The notes below the pieces were generated by a model. That model was not told the origin of the DNA, did not search any database, and saw only the letters and a list, made by a program, of their open reading frames with translations. From assembly GCA_022826245.1 (NCBI GenBank), contig JAJDVG010000002.1, forward strand, positions 62,001-126,000: DNA of 64,000 bases, written 5' to 3'. Source of the stretch: Gammaproteobacteria bacterium (GTDB lineage Bacteria > Pseudomonadota > Gammaproteobacteria > Steroidobacterales > Rariloculaceae). The position numbers were made by a program, and so were the translations under genes. Positions within the stretch are counted from its first letter, which is position 1; the number at the start of each line of letters is the position of its first letter. Positions 35,388 to 44,739 of this stretch are shown here, piece by piece.

Positions 35388-36572
35388 TCAGGCGAGTTGC
35401 GAGCGGTAAGCTCGTAACGAGCGTGCGAACTCCTGCAAGGCCGCGATACCGCTTGCCTCCGCATCGGCGCACCACGCCTGCAGACGCGCGAGCGGCTCGG
35501 CCTGATCCATGCCGCGCTGATTCCACAGCGCCTTGAGCCGCTGCTTGAACTCGAAAATGGTCCTGAGCGTCTGGTTGTCCGCGAGAGCCGCGGACAGTTG
35601 CTGGTCGGCGACACGATCGATGGCCGTGTCTTCGGTCGAGATCTGCTTGCGCAGGCCGAGCAACCGCTTTTTCTCGGCGCCCTGTTCTGCCTTGCATGCG
35701 GAGCGAAACACCGGCCTTACCACGCGGCTGCCATAGAGCTTGAGCACGTGAAATCGATTCGCGACGATCGCGCTCAGCAATTCGGTATCGACGGCGGGTC
35801 GATCGTCGGCGAAACTCGTTTTCGGCGCGACCCTGCGCACCTCGGCAAGCCCGAGAAGCTCCAGCAGTCGAATGTAGAGCCAACCCACGTCGAACTCCCA
35901 CCACTTGTTCGAGAACTTCGCCGATACGCCGTAGGCGTGGTGATTGTTGTGCATCTCCTCGCCGCCGATGATCAGACCGAACGGGACGATGTTGCGCGAA
36001 GCGTCCTCGGTCTCGAAATTGCGGTAGCCCCAGTAATGCCCTACCCCGTTGATGACGCCGGCCGCCCAGAACGGTATCCACATCATCTGCACGACCCAGA
36101 TCGCGAGCCCCACGATGCCGAACAGGATCAGGTCGGCGGTGAGCATGAGGAAGATGCCGAGAAAAACGTGGCGGCTGTAGAGGTTGCGCTCGAGCCAGTC
36201 GTCGGGCGTGCCGTGGCCGTAAGCTTCGAGCGTTTCTCGTTTGGCCGCTTCCTTGCGGTAGAGGAACGCGCCGCCGAAGAGCACCGAGGCGATGCTCGTT
36301 TGCTGAGGGCTGTGCGGGTCGTCCTCGAGTTCGCACTTCGCGTGGTGCTTTCTGTGCACGGCCACCCACTGGCGCGTCACCATGCCGGTCGTCAACCACA
36401 GCCAGAACCTGAAAAAGTGACTCGCGACCGGGTGCAGCGTCAGCCCGCGATGGGCCTGGGCACGGTGCAGGAAGATCGTGACGCTCGCGATCGTGATGTG
36501 AGTCAGCAGCAATGTCGCCCAGAAGTAGCCCCAGCCGGACAACTCAAGCAAGCCCTGAAAATCCATACTCAT
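35388..36572 (-). CDS. desA: Membrane fatty-acid desaturase, DesA type
   Basis: A 394-aa integral-membrane di-iron desaturase, the size of the Pseudomonas phospholipid delta-9 desaturase DesA. The three histidine boxes are complete: H36-R-A-Q-A-H41, H73-R-K-H-H77 and H-N-N-H-H near residue 195. Four membrane helices surround them. A roughly 150-residue charged C-terminal helical tail follows. It introduces a double bond into acyl chains of membrane lipids, adjusting fluidity. Two ATG codons (36572 and 36566) are possible; the second has better spacing to AAGAG. It stands alone, 133 bp from the S9 peptidase gene. Confidence 0.93.
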   Translation of the reverse strand: MSMDFQGLLELSGWGYFWATLLLTHITIASVTIFLHRAQAHRGLTLHPVASHFFRFWLWLTTGMVTRQWVAVHRKHHAKCELEDDPHSPQQTSIASVLFGGAFLYRKEAAKRETLEAYGHGTPDDWLERNLYSRHVFLGIFLMLTADLILFGIVGLAIWVVQMMWIPFWAAGVINGVGHYWGYRNFETEDASRNIVPFGLIIGGEEMHNNHHAYGVSAKFSNKWWEFDVGWLYIRLLELLGLAEVRRVAPKTSFADDRPAVDTELLSAIVANRFHVLKLYGSRVVRPVFRSACKAEQGAEKKRLLGLRKQISTEDTAIDRVADQQLSAALADNQTLRTIFEFKQRLKALWNQRGMDQAEPLARLQAWCADAEASGIAALQEFARSLRAYRSQLA

Positions 36573-36705
36573 CTCTTGTCGTTTTTAACAGGCCGGTCGA
36601 GCGCCCCGGCGTGCCGGATGTCGCCGGCCAATTGTAGCGGCCCGAATTAATAATTGAAGAGCCGGATCATGCGATTCGGACTCGATTCGGTTCATGATCG
36701 GGCCC

Positions 36706-38760
36706 CTATTGGGCGCCGGGCGCGAGGCCGCAGTCCTCGGCCAGAAAATCGAGCAACGCCCCGTAGAACTCCATGTTGTGCTCGTAACCGAGCGTATCCA
36801 CCGTATGTGCGGCATCGATGAGCTTGACGTACTTGTAGGGCTTCTGCAGCCGTTCGAGTTCCAGCGCGAAGAGGTCGCTGTGCCTGATCGGCACGATCAG
36901 ATCCCGGTCGCCGTGCACGAGCAGCACGGGAACGTTCACGTTCTCCACGAGTTCGAGGGGCGAGAGCCCGCCCCGGGTCATCTGAAAGATGTCCCTGAAC
37001 CGGTAATTCCACTCTTCCTTGGCGATCAATTCCATGCTGCTGACACCTGCGCCCGGAATGGCGCAGTTATACAGATTCGGCTCGCGGAGCGAACCCATGA
37101 ACGCGGAGAATCCACCGTAGCTCCAGCCGAATATCGCAAGACGGTCGGGATCCGCGATACCCTGGTCGATCAGGTATTCGATTCCGTCATCCACGTCGTC
37201 CTGCATTGCGAGGCCCCACTGCCGGTCGCCTGCCGCGAAGTACTCGTAGCCGAATCCGGTCGAACCGCGAAAGTTTGGCTGCAGCACGGCGTAGCCGCGC
37301 GTCGCGAGCAATTGCGGCCACTCGTCCCAGAACGACGAGTTCCAGTGCAGCGAGTCGCGCGATTGGGGGCCGCCATGCGGATGAGCAACGGTCGGGTACG
37401 GCGGTTCACCGCTCGTCGGTAGCGTAAGAACCGCATTGAGGAGCATCCCGTCGCGTGCCTCGTACCAGACGACCTGCCGTTCGCCGAGTTGCCCGGGTTC
37501 GATGGCGGCTGCCGTTGCGAGCAACTGGAGATTGCTCCGATCGGTGAGCAGATAGTACCGGCCCGGCTCCCGCGGTCCCGTGGAGTGAATGACGATGTAC
37601 TTGTCTTCGGCCGCCCGGTCATGGATGCGGTTGAAGTTGTCCGCGGGGAGCGCCGCGTCGATGGATTGCTGAAGCGCCGCCGCTTCTTCGTCAATGTAGT
37701 AGATGGTCGGCGCGTCGCCCGTGTAGAAAAAACCGACGAGACTCGGATCCTCGTCTCCGTCGACGCAAGCGTCCGAGATGCACGCCGAAACGACCCCACC
37801 GGCATCGTAACGGTCGGTCGCGAAAAGCAACTCCGGTTCCGCGTCCAGACTATTCAGATCGTACTGGAATATCCCTTCGGTATCGCGGTCTTTCGCCCAC
37901 GAGACGTAGACCTTGTTCGGCTCGCCCGGCACGAATCCCTGCACAGCCAGGGAACGGCGCTCGTCGGCATCGTAACGAATCCACTCGTTCCATTCGGTCT
38001 CTCCCTTCAGACGAAACTGAATGACGATGTCATTGTCGTTGGGCGTCACGTAGGAGCGGATGCGCACGTCTCCGTCATAGTCGTAGGCGTATCCGAAATA
38101 GCTCGATGAGAACTGAAACAGCGGGTCGCTGCGGCCGTCGTTGACGTTGACCCGGAAGACCTCGGTGCCCACATCGTCCGAACCCAGCCACTCGATCATC
38201 ACCCAGTCGTCTTCCTCGGGCAGGCGGTGCACCAGGGCGGGACTGTAGAGGCGCTGCGCGACAGTCTCCGATGCAAAGCGGGCGATATTGGTCTTGGCCG
38301 GCAACTCCACCCAGGGACCGCCATCGAGCCCCACGGACAACAGCTTGTACGCGTAAGTCTTGACCCGCCCCGGAGCGCCGATGCCGGCGGTGTTGTAGGC
38401 GACCCGCCGGCCCGGCACTTCGACAGGCTGACGGGTACGAATCAGGAGCCGCTCGTCATTCGCCCAGTCGACGCCCACGATATCCATGTGCTCTGCGCCG
38501 AGCGTGTAGGGCTCGCCCGCGATATTTTCCGTTTCGTAGACGTCGACCACGTAATTCTGGCCGCGCCCGAGCAGGCGCATGACGGCCAGACGTTCGCCGG
38601 ACGGCGAGAGATCCACGTCGCGCACGATGGGCCTCATGGCGAAGGCCTCCAGGGGCGGCGGAGACTGAGCCACCGCTACGCCAAGGGGAGCAAGGATTCC
38701 TGCGGCGAAAAGTACACGCCGCGCTGCAACGATTGTCCTGACGCGAGCTTTGGCATTCAT
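36706..38760 (-). CDS. Exported prolyl oligopeptidase-family (S9) peptidase
   Basis: A 684-aa periplasmic serine peptidase. The signal peptide (V-L-F-A-A-G-I-L-A-P-L-G-V-A-V-A-Q) starts at the ATG at 38760. An N-terminal seven-blade propeller (about residues 30-410) gates the active site; the hydrolase domain has the oxyanion H-P-H-G-G-P, the nucleophile in G-W-S-Y-G-G-F, V-H-G-D-R-D for the aspartate and D-A-A-H-T for the histidine. It cleaves short peptides after specific residues. It follows the TonB receptor gene after 44 bp on the same strand, consistent with a peptide import and cleavage pair. Confidence 0.95.
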   Translation of the reverse strand: MNAKARVRTIVAARRVLFAAGILAPLGVAVAQSPPPLEAFAMRPIVRDVDLSPSGERLAVMRLLGRGQNYVVDVYETENIAGEPYTLGAEHMDIVGVDWANDERLLIRTRQPVEVPGRRVAYNTAGIGAPGRVKTYAYKLLSVGLDGGPWVELPAKTNIARFASETVAQRLYSPALVHRLPEEDDWVMIEWLGSDDVGTEVFRVNVNDGRSDPLFQFSSSYFGYAYDYDGDVRIRSYVTPNDNDIVIQFRLKGETEWNEWIRYDADERRSLAVQGFVPGEPNKVYVSWAKDRDTEGIFQYDLNSLDAEPELLFATDRYDAGGVVSACISDACVDGDEDPSLVGFFYTGDAPTIYYIDEEAAALQQSIDAALPADNFNRIHDRAAEDKYIVIHSTGPREPGRYYLLTDRSNLQLLATAAAIEPGQLGERQVVWYEARDGMLLNAVLTLPTSGEPPYPTVAHPHGGPQSRDSLHWNSSFWDEWPQLLATRGYAVLQPNFRGSTGFGYEYFAAGDRQWGLAMQDDVDDGIEYLIDQGIADPDRLAIFGWSYGGFSAFMGSLREPNLYNCAIPGAGVSSMELIAKEEWNYRFRDIFQMTRGGLSPLELVENVNVPVLLVHGDRDLIVPIRHSDLFALELERLQKPYKYVKLIDAAHTVDTLGYEHNMEFYGALLDFLAEDCGLAPGAQ

Positions 38761-38804
38761 TGTGTCAATACTCCGTGGAAACTGTCGGCGGCAAACACGA
38801 TCGG

Positions 38805-41800
38805 TCACGTGCCCTGGAAACTGTAGCTGAACGAAGCGAATACGCGACGCCCGAGCAGATCGTAGCCGGAGCCGAGCGGAATGTTGTACGAAACAGGACT
38901 CGATACGGACGGCGAGAAGGGTCCCCAGCCGACAAGCGGCGGCTTCTTGTCGAACAGATTGCGGACGCCGAAAACCACAACGTAGCGCCCGTTGGGATCG
39001 CTGTAGCGCACCGACGCCGTGTGGAAGTAGCGCCTGTTCGCAGTTGCCACGTTCGTGAACACGGGCGCGCTGCGAAGCCGGTAAACCGGCGCCTCGTCCG
39101 TGGAGCCCACGTAGTCGATCGACCAGGTAAACGTGAAATCGCGCCAGTCGAAGCGGATGTCCGCTTCGCCGCGCCACTTCGGATAGGCGTGACGACCGAT
39201 GTAGTCCTGACTCTCCGCGCCGGTCAAGCCGTATTCATAGCCTGTAACCTTCGCGAGCAGAAGATCCACACTCAGGTCCCCGACCGCGTACTCGCGTTCG
39301 GCGCGGACCGTGATGTCGTATCCCTTGGATAGTTCGACGGCGACATTGACGAAAGACGAGTTCACGGAACTGATCTGGCCGTCGTCCCTGCGGTCGCCGA
39401 CCAGCGTGCATTCCTGGGCGGAAAAACCCGGCGAACTGTAGCAACGCGACAATATGCTGCCCGCACCGAGTTGGGAGATCGAATTCGCAAGATCGATTTC
39501 GTAGTAGTCCACCGCGACGCTCAGGTTGAGTCCCACGCGCGGAAATCGGGACGCGAGATCGGGCGTAAATACAAGACCCAGTGTCCTGGAATCCGAGGTT
39601 TCCGCGTTGAGATCAAGGTTGCCGCCGGTGATCAGGAGCAGACTCGAAGTCGCGGAATAGCCCGGTGGAATGATCCCCTGGTCCTCGAGCGACTGGCAGT
39701 TCTGGTACAGATTGCTGCCCGGATCCAGATCCCGCGTGGGATCCCTGAAGTTGTTGCACGGGTCCGCCCGCGAGGCAACGAAACCGGTCTGATTGGCGAG
39801 ATAAAGCTCGTAGAGCGCAGGCGCGCGAAACGAGGTGCCAAGGGCCGCGCGGAGCCTGAGCAGCGTGCTCGGCGCCCAGTTGACAAGCGCCCGCCAGGTG
39901 GAGTCGCTACCGTAGGAGCTGTAGTCCGTGTAGCGCCAGGACGCATTAAGCGTGAACTCCTCCGCCAGTTCCTGGCCTGCCACGAGCGGCAGTTCGAGTT
40001 CGCCGTATAGCTCGCTGACCTTGTCATCTCCGATCGTGCGACCGGCGGCCGTGAAACCCCATTGATTGTCCTCGACCGATGCCAGCGGCGGGCGGTCGTC
40101 GATCTCCCTGCTGCGCCACTCCGCCCCCAGCACACCGCGCACCTGGCCTGCCGGCAGGTTGAACAGCCCGCCTTCGAGATTGAATCCCGCGCTCAGAAGA
40201 TCGTAATCGGTTTCCAGATATTGCCGTTCCGTGATGTAGTTGGCGGCGTCTGCGGGTATTTCGCCGCGCAGGGCGCTTGCGCTGAAAAGGTCGAGCGGCA
40301 CGCAGGCAGGATCGGGGCCTTCGGCGAAAACCCCTTCAACCACGGGGTTCTCGAAATTGGCCGCGAAGAAGAGCTGCCCGGGATCGAGCACGCACTGAAG
40401 GTTGCCGTTGCCATCGACCGCGCTGGACAGTGCGCGGGCCACCTTGTCCTTGAGCCAGGAGTCGTAGTTCCAGCCACCGCGGCTGTACGAATAACCGACG
40501 AACACATCCCAGGAAAAATCGCCGCGATCTCCCTCGAGACCGAGCGTCAGCGCGGTGACATCGTTTTCGACCTCGGTTGCCGGGTCGAGCATGTCGTAGG
40601 CCATGACGACGGGATTCGCTATGCCTCCGATCACGCCAAACGGATTGGTCGGATTATTGGGGTGAACGAACGGAAAGAACTGCCGGTAACCGCTGTTGAT
40701 CGTGTCCTCGCGCTGGCTGAAATAAAGTTCGTAGGTGCCGCTGACAGTACCGACACCCTCTCCGACCCTGAAATCCAGCAACCCGTCGCTGTAGGCCTGG
40801 ATGGTCTTGCGCTTCGGGTAAATGTCCTCCACCGTCCAGTTGCGATCCTCGCGCAGACCGGGCTCCGGCACCGTCTCGCCGCCCGGACCCACGGCGACCT
40901 CGCGCCACGGCAGGCCGGTGCCGAAGAAGTTGGCCGCCGTATCGGGGATGGAACTGATCGATGTAGCCCGAAGACCATACACGTCGACAAACGCGTGCAC
41001 GCTGCCGAAACAGCGTCCATTGAAGGTCGGCTGGAATATCGAGGGATGCACTTCGCCGTTGGTCAGCGGCCGCTCGTCGCAGAAGCTGTATTCGAACTCG
41101 TTGCGCTTGACGGGTCCGAAGCCGGAAGCCTCGATGGCAAGGTCGAAGTAACCGCGGTCGAATGTCTTGCCGTAGAGCAGGCTGACGGATCCATAGTCCG
41201 ATATCTCCTGGTAATCGGCTTCTATACGGAAATCGTCGAATCTTCTCCTCGTGATGATGTTCACGACACCGGCCACGGCGTCGGCGCCGTATACCGACGA
41301 AGCGCCGTCCTTGAGAATCTCGATGCGTTGCACGGCAACGAAGGGGATGGAGTTCAGGTCGACGCTGGCCACCTGACCGCGAGTACCCGCCGGCGTGAAC
41401 CGGCGCCCGTTGACCAGCACGAGGGTACGGTCGGCGTCTAGGCTGCGAAGCCCGAAGGTATTGGCGCCCGGGCCGCCGGAAACCACGAAACCGCCGAACG
41501 TGTTGTCGATCTGCACGCCGGAAGCGAGCGCGCTCGACTGCAGCATCTCCGTGGTGTTGGCGAGGCCGGCCAGCAGGGCGCGCTCATCGGTGATGACGGT
41601 CACCGGCAACGCGGCAGTAAAGTTGTCGCGCCGAATACGCGAGCCGGTCACGACGACTTCCTCGGCAACGCCGGCCGCAGGCGCAACGACCGGCACGTCG
41701 GCGGCCGCGTCCGGCGCCTCCTCGGCAGCGGCGGACTCCTCGATCTGCTCGTCCTGGCCCGCGGCGGATTCCGCATCCTCCGCTTCCTGTGCGATGGAGG

Positions 41801-41858
41801 CTGCCGTCAACGCGATCGCCGCAAGTGCCCCCACTGCCGTTCGCAGAAAAATCGTCAT
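38805..41858 (-). CDS. TonB-dependent receptor
   Basis: A 1017-aa outer-membrane receptor that imports a large or scarce substrate. The ATG at 41858 with AAGGGGAAG upstream gives a signal peptide ending A-S-I-A-Q. It is followed by about 45 residues rich in Glu, Asp and Ala before the TonB box E-E-V-V-V-T-G-S-R-I; the plug carries V-L-V-N-G-R-R-F-T-P and G-A-D-A-V-A-G-V-V-N-I, and the 22-strand barrel follows. The lead gene of the pair with the S9 peptidase. The substrate is probably peptidic, by context only. Confidence 0.95.
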   Translation of the reverse strand: MTIFLRTAVGALAAIALTAASIAQEAEDAESAAGQDEQIEESAAAEEAPDAAADVPVVAPAAGVAEEVVVTGSRIRRDNFTAALPVTVITDERALLAGLANTTEMLQSSALASGVQIDNTFGGFVVSGGPGANTFGLRSLDADRTLVLVNGRRFTPAGTRGQVASVDLNSIPFVAVQRIEILKDGASSVYGADAVAGVVNIITRRRFDDFRIEADYQEISDYGSVSLLYGKTFDRGYFDLAIEASGFGPVKRNEFEYSFCDERPLTNGEVHPSIFQPTFNGRCFGSVHAFVDVYGLRATSISSIPDTAANFFGTGLPWREVAVGPGGETVPEPGLREDRNWTVEDIYPKRKTIQAYSDGLLDFRVGEGVGTVSGTYELYFSQREDTINSGYRQFFPFVHPNNPTNPFGVIGGIANPVVMAYDMLDPATEVENDVTALTLGLEGDRGDFSWDVFVGYSYSRGGWNYDSWLKDKVARALSSAVDGNGNLQCVLDPGQLFFAANFENPVVEGVFAEGPDPACVPLDLFSASALRGEIPADAANYITERQYLETDYDLLSAGFNLEGGLFNLPAGQVRGVLGAEWRSREIDDRPPLASVEDNQWGFTAAGRTIGDDKVSELYGELELPLVAGQELAEEFTLNASWRYTDYSSYGSDSTWRALVNWAPSTLLRLRAALGTSFRAPALYELYLANQTGFVASRADPCNNFRDPTRDLDPGSNLYQNCQSLEDQGIIPPGYSATSSLLLITGGNLDLNAETSDSRTLGLVFTPDLASRFPRVGLNLSVAVDYYEIDLANSISQLGAGSILSRCYSSPGFSAQECTLVGDRRDDGQISSVNSSFVNVAVELSKGYDITVRAEREYAVGDLSVDLLLAKVTGYEYGLTGAESQDYIGRHAYPKWRGEADIRFDWRDFTFTWSIDYVGSTDEAPVYRLRSAPVFTNVATANRRYFHTASVRYSDPNGRYVVVFGVRNLFDKKPPLVGWGPFSPSVSSPVSYNIPLGSGYDLLGRRVFASFSYSFQGT

Positions 41859-41933
41859 GGCACTTCCCCTTTTCGCTTGAAATTGCCCGATTTCCATTCT
41901 AGCGCCCGGAACCCTTTTGTGCTGCACGTTCGC

Positions 41934-42449
41934 TCAATAGATGATGGCCGGAGGACGGTAGAACGTGATCAACCTTCCGGCGCACATCACGGCGATGAGC
42001 AGCACGAGCGAGACTGCGCCCATGATCCTCGCCGGCCGCGGCGCATCGTCGTAAGGCCCCATCGCGGCGACGGCTTTGAATTGCAGCCGATAGAACAGCA
42101 CCACGTTCATGCCCATGAGGGCAAGGCAGACTGCCTTCACGTGGAACGCCGAGTTGTAGAAATACTGATCGGGCGCGCCGGAGATGAACAGCAGCCCGGT
42201 CAGCAAGGAGACGCCGAACCCCGCGAAGCCCAGGCGCAGCAGCCCGTGCATCGCGCCGGGACGAATGCCCTTGGCTAGCCCGAGCAGGCGCAGGTCGAAC
42301 ACGCCGACGGAAGCGGCCATGAGCGTGAGCCCGATGAAGTGCAGGGTCTCGCTGATCGGCCACGCCCACTGCCAGGTCGTCACGAACTGTGACGGCGGCG
42401 TGCTGACGATCCAGCTCATCAGGGCCTGCATGAATGTTCCGGCTTGCAT
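41934..42449 (-). CDS. Small membrane protein (DUF6644-like)
   Basis: A 171-aa protein with four or five membrane helices. The block S-E-T-L-H-F-I-G-L-T-L-M and F-D-L-R-L-L-G recalls the DUF6644 family of unknown function. A histidine is placed inside the first and third helices (L-H-F, N-S-A-F-H-V-K), which could ligand haem, but this is inference. It lies nine bases downstream of a related membrane protein gene, so the two form a tandem, co-transcribed pair. Confidence 0.75.
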   Translation of the reverse strand: MQAGTFMQALMSWIVSTPPSQFVTTWQWAWPISETLHFIGLTLMAASVGVFDLRLLGLAKGIRPGAMHGLLRLGFAGFGVSLLTGLLFISGAPDQYFYNSAFHVKAVCLALMGMNVVLFYRLQFKAVAAMGPYDDAPRPARIMGAVSLVLLIAVMCAGRLITFYRPPAIIY

Positions 42450-42458
42450 GAGCGTGCC

Positions 42459-42968
42459 TCAGTTCACCACGTCGCCGGCCATCAGAATGCTGTGGGTATA
42501 AGCCAGAAACCTTCCCGTCGCGATCGTTCCAACCCAGAGCGCAAGCGTGGTCGCCGCGACGCCCTTGACGCGAAAACCCGGCTCGAACACTCGGCCAGCA
42601 TTGGCGCCGGCAAAGACCTGCCGGCCAAGCCATGTAAGCGCTACGACCGCCACCGCGATGAGCCCGAGCTTGATGTAGAAGATCGGATTGGTCAGCGCCT
42701 TGGCCGGATAGGCCACGAGCAGCAGGACGCCCGACACGGCATTGATCGCGAACCCGATCCACATGACCGGCAGGAGTTGCCGCAACGGAGCGATCGGATA
42801 ACGGTTCGCGAAACCGAGCACCCAGACGTTCACGGCCACGCTGACGCCAACGACGAAACCGAGACCGAGCGTATGCAGGAACAGAATGAAGGGAAACGCG
42901 AAGACCGACGGCGTCTCGCGAATCCAGACGCTCAAGGCCGTTTGCTCCAGCGCAGCGAGAAAAGCCAT
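42459..42968 (-). CDS. Small membrane protein paired with its downstream neighbour
   Basis: A 169-aa protein of four to five membrane helices, similar in layout to its neighbour: F-I-L-F-L-H-T-L-G-L-G-F-V-V-G at the same place as S-E-T-L-H-F-I-G-L, and a closing A-T-G-R-F-L-A-Y-T segment like the A-G-R-L-I-T-F-Y of the other. I suggest an old tandem duplication giving a heterodimer. The start is the ATG at 42968; a TTG three codons earlier is possible. No function is known. Confidence 0.75.
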   Translation of the reverse strand: MAFLAALEQTALSVWIRETPSVFAFPFILFLHTLGLGFVVGVSVAVNVWVLGFANRYPIAPLRQLLPVMWIGFAINAVSGVLLLVAYPAKALTNPIFYIKLGLIAVAVVALTWLGRQVFAGANAGRVFEPGFRVKGVAATTLALWVGTIATGRFLAYTHSILMAGDVVN

Positions 42969-43147
42969 CGTGGGCAAATGTTAGCAGAGTCTCCTGCTGC
43001 CCACCCGCGCGGGAGGATCGCGAAATCCACGCGGGCGACCGCGTTGCGCCGCTCGTTCCCAGCACCCGGCAACTGTTCAGACAGCATGCGTAATGATACC
43101 TTCGCCACCGTCCCGTAACTTTGCGCAAGCGCGACACGAGGTTTCGA

Positions 43148-44323
43148 ATGGCGGACCCGCTCTACAAGATTCTGGTCGTGGACGACGAGCCCGACCTGGA
43201 ACCGCTCGTAAAGATGCGCATGCGCCGGGAAATCCGGTCGAAACTCTATACCTTCGTCTTCGCGCACAACGGTGTCGAAGCGCTCGAAGTGCTCGAACGC
43301 GAAGGCGATGTCGATCTCGTGCTTTCCGACATCAACATGCCCCGGATGGACGGCCTGACGCTTCTGGAACAGATCGCGGGAGCCGAGGCCGACATGCGCG
43401 CGGTGATCATTTCCGCCTACGGGGACATGAAGAACATCCGCACGGCCATGAATCGCGGTGCGTTCGATTTCATCATCAAGCCCATCGACTTCGACGACTT
43501 CAGGGTCACGGTCAACCGCGCCTTGAGCCACCTGGCCAAGTGGCGCGAAGCGCTCGTGTCGCGCGACAAGCTGGTCTCCCTGCAGAACGAACTCGACGTC
43601 GCAGCGACCATCCAGCAGTCGATTCTGCCGACGGTGTTCCCGGAAAACGCGGAATTCCAGATCTACGGCTCCATGGAGCCGGCCCGCGCCGTCGGGGGCG
43701 ACTTCTTCTTCGTCGAGCGTTTTCCCGACGGCCGGATTGCGCTCGCCATCGCCGATGTCTCCGACAAGGGTGTGCCGGCCGCACTGTTCATGATGCTGAC
43801 CCGAACGTTGCTCAAGGGCGCACTGCGCGACGGCGCACCACCGGGCCAGGTTCTCGAAGAGGTCAACGACCTGTTGCACGAGGATAACGACACCGCGATG
43901 TTCGTCACCCTGTTTTGCGCGATTTACGATTCGCAGACGGGCGCGCTCGTTTTTGCCAATGGCGGCCATAACCCGCCCCTGCATGTCCGCATGGATGGAA
44001 GCTCCGAAGAATTGCCGATGACCGGCGGTATCGCATTGGGCGTGGCGCCCGAGTTTTCCTTCTCCGAACAAACCATCGTGCTCGCGCCGGGCGAGAGCGC
44101 CGTGCTTTATACTGACGGCGTAACCGAGGCCATCGACGACGCTGACGAGGAGTTCGGAATGGTGCGTCTTGGCGATGTCTTTACCGAAGCGCCCGCCATG
44201 GATGCACGCAACGGAAACAGGGCGGTATTCGACGCGGTCAGAACGTTTACGGGCGAAACGCCGCAATTCGACGACATTACCTGCCTCGTGCTGCATCGAA
44301 AACAGCCTTCCCGAGCATCATGA
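43148..44323 (+). CDS. Response regulator fused to a PP2C-type (SpoIIE) phosphatase
   Basis: A 391-aa cytoplasmic protein. Residues 5-125 are a receiver domain: L-V-V-D-D-E-P-D and the phosphoacceptor Asp61 in V-L-S-D-I-N-M-P, with the K of I-I-K-P-I-D. A short helical linker (R-E-A-L-V-S-R-D-K-L) leads to the PP2C domain: A-R-A-V-G-G-D-F-F-F for the metal Asp, A-D-V-S-D-K-G-V-P, F-A-N-G-G-H-N-P-P and a final D-D-I-T. It should dephosphorylate a STAS antagonist, as RsbU does, in response to the histidine kinase. The ATG at 43148 has GAGG upstream. It overlaps the next gene by four bases. Confidence 0.95.
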   Translation: MADPLYKILVVDDEPDLEPLVKMRMRREIRSKLYTFVFAHNGVEALEVLEREGDVDLVLSDINMPRMDGLTLLEQIAGAEADMRAVIISAYGDMKNIRTAMNRGAFDFIIKPIDFDDFRVTVNRALSHLAKWREALVSRDKLVSLQNELDVAATIQQSILPTVFPENAEFQIYGSMEPARAVGGDFFFVERFPDGRIALAIADVSDKGVPAALFMMLTRTLLKGALRDGAPPGQVLEEVNDLLHEDNDTAMFVTLFCAIYDSQTGALVFANGGHNPPLHVRMDGSSEELPMTGGIALGVAPEFSFSEQTIVLAPGESAVLYTDGVTEAIDDADEEFGMVRLGDVFTEAPAMDARNGNRAVFDAVRTFTGETPQFDDITCLVLHRKQPSRAS

Positions 44324-44739
44324 CCAGAGAAATCACGCTGAAAGTCGGCGGGTCCACGGCTGAGCTTGAACGCATCAACGCCGCGGTCGAGGAATTGGCC
44401 GAGACCGAAGGCTGGCCCCCCGATCTGGTCTTCCAGACGACCCTCGTTCTGGAAGAACTCGAAGTGAACATCATGAACTACGCGTTCGGCGAAGACGAAA
44501 ACGTGCAAAGCCAGATCGTGCTGCGTTCCGAACCCGACCGCCTGACCATCGAAATCTCCGACGGCGGGAAAGCTTTCAACCCGCTTGAAGATGCCACGGA
44601 ACCGGATCTCGACGCGTCGCTCGAGGAACGCAAGGTGGGTGGCCTGGGCATCCACTTTGTACGTACGCTCATGGACGAAGTCAGCTATCGCCGGGAGAAC
44701 GGAAGGAATCACCTGACGCTCGTGAAGCGGAGAGATTGA
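44320..44739 (+). CDS. RsbW-like anti-sigma serine kinase (HATPase)
   Basis: A 139-aa GHKL ATPase of the RsbW/SpoIIAB type: N-box E-E-L-E-V-N-I-M-N-Y, G1 in S-D-G-G-K-A-F-N-P, G2 in V-G-G-L-G-I-H-F-V-R. Such proteins phosphorylate the STAS antagonist or bind a sigma factor or another effector. ATGA overlap with the phosphatase gene and TGATG overlap with the substrate-binding gene indicate strict co-translation. No sigma factor gene is nearby, so the target is unknown. Confidence 0.93.
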   Translation: MTREITLKVGGSTAELERINAAVEELAETEGWPPDLVFQTTLVLEELEVNIMNYAFGEDENVQSQIVLRSEPDRLTIEISDGGKAFNPLEDATEPDLDASLEERKVGGLGIHFVRTLMDEVSYRRENGRNHLTLVKRRD

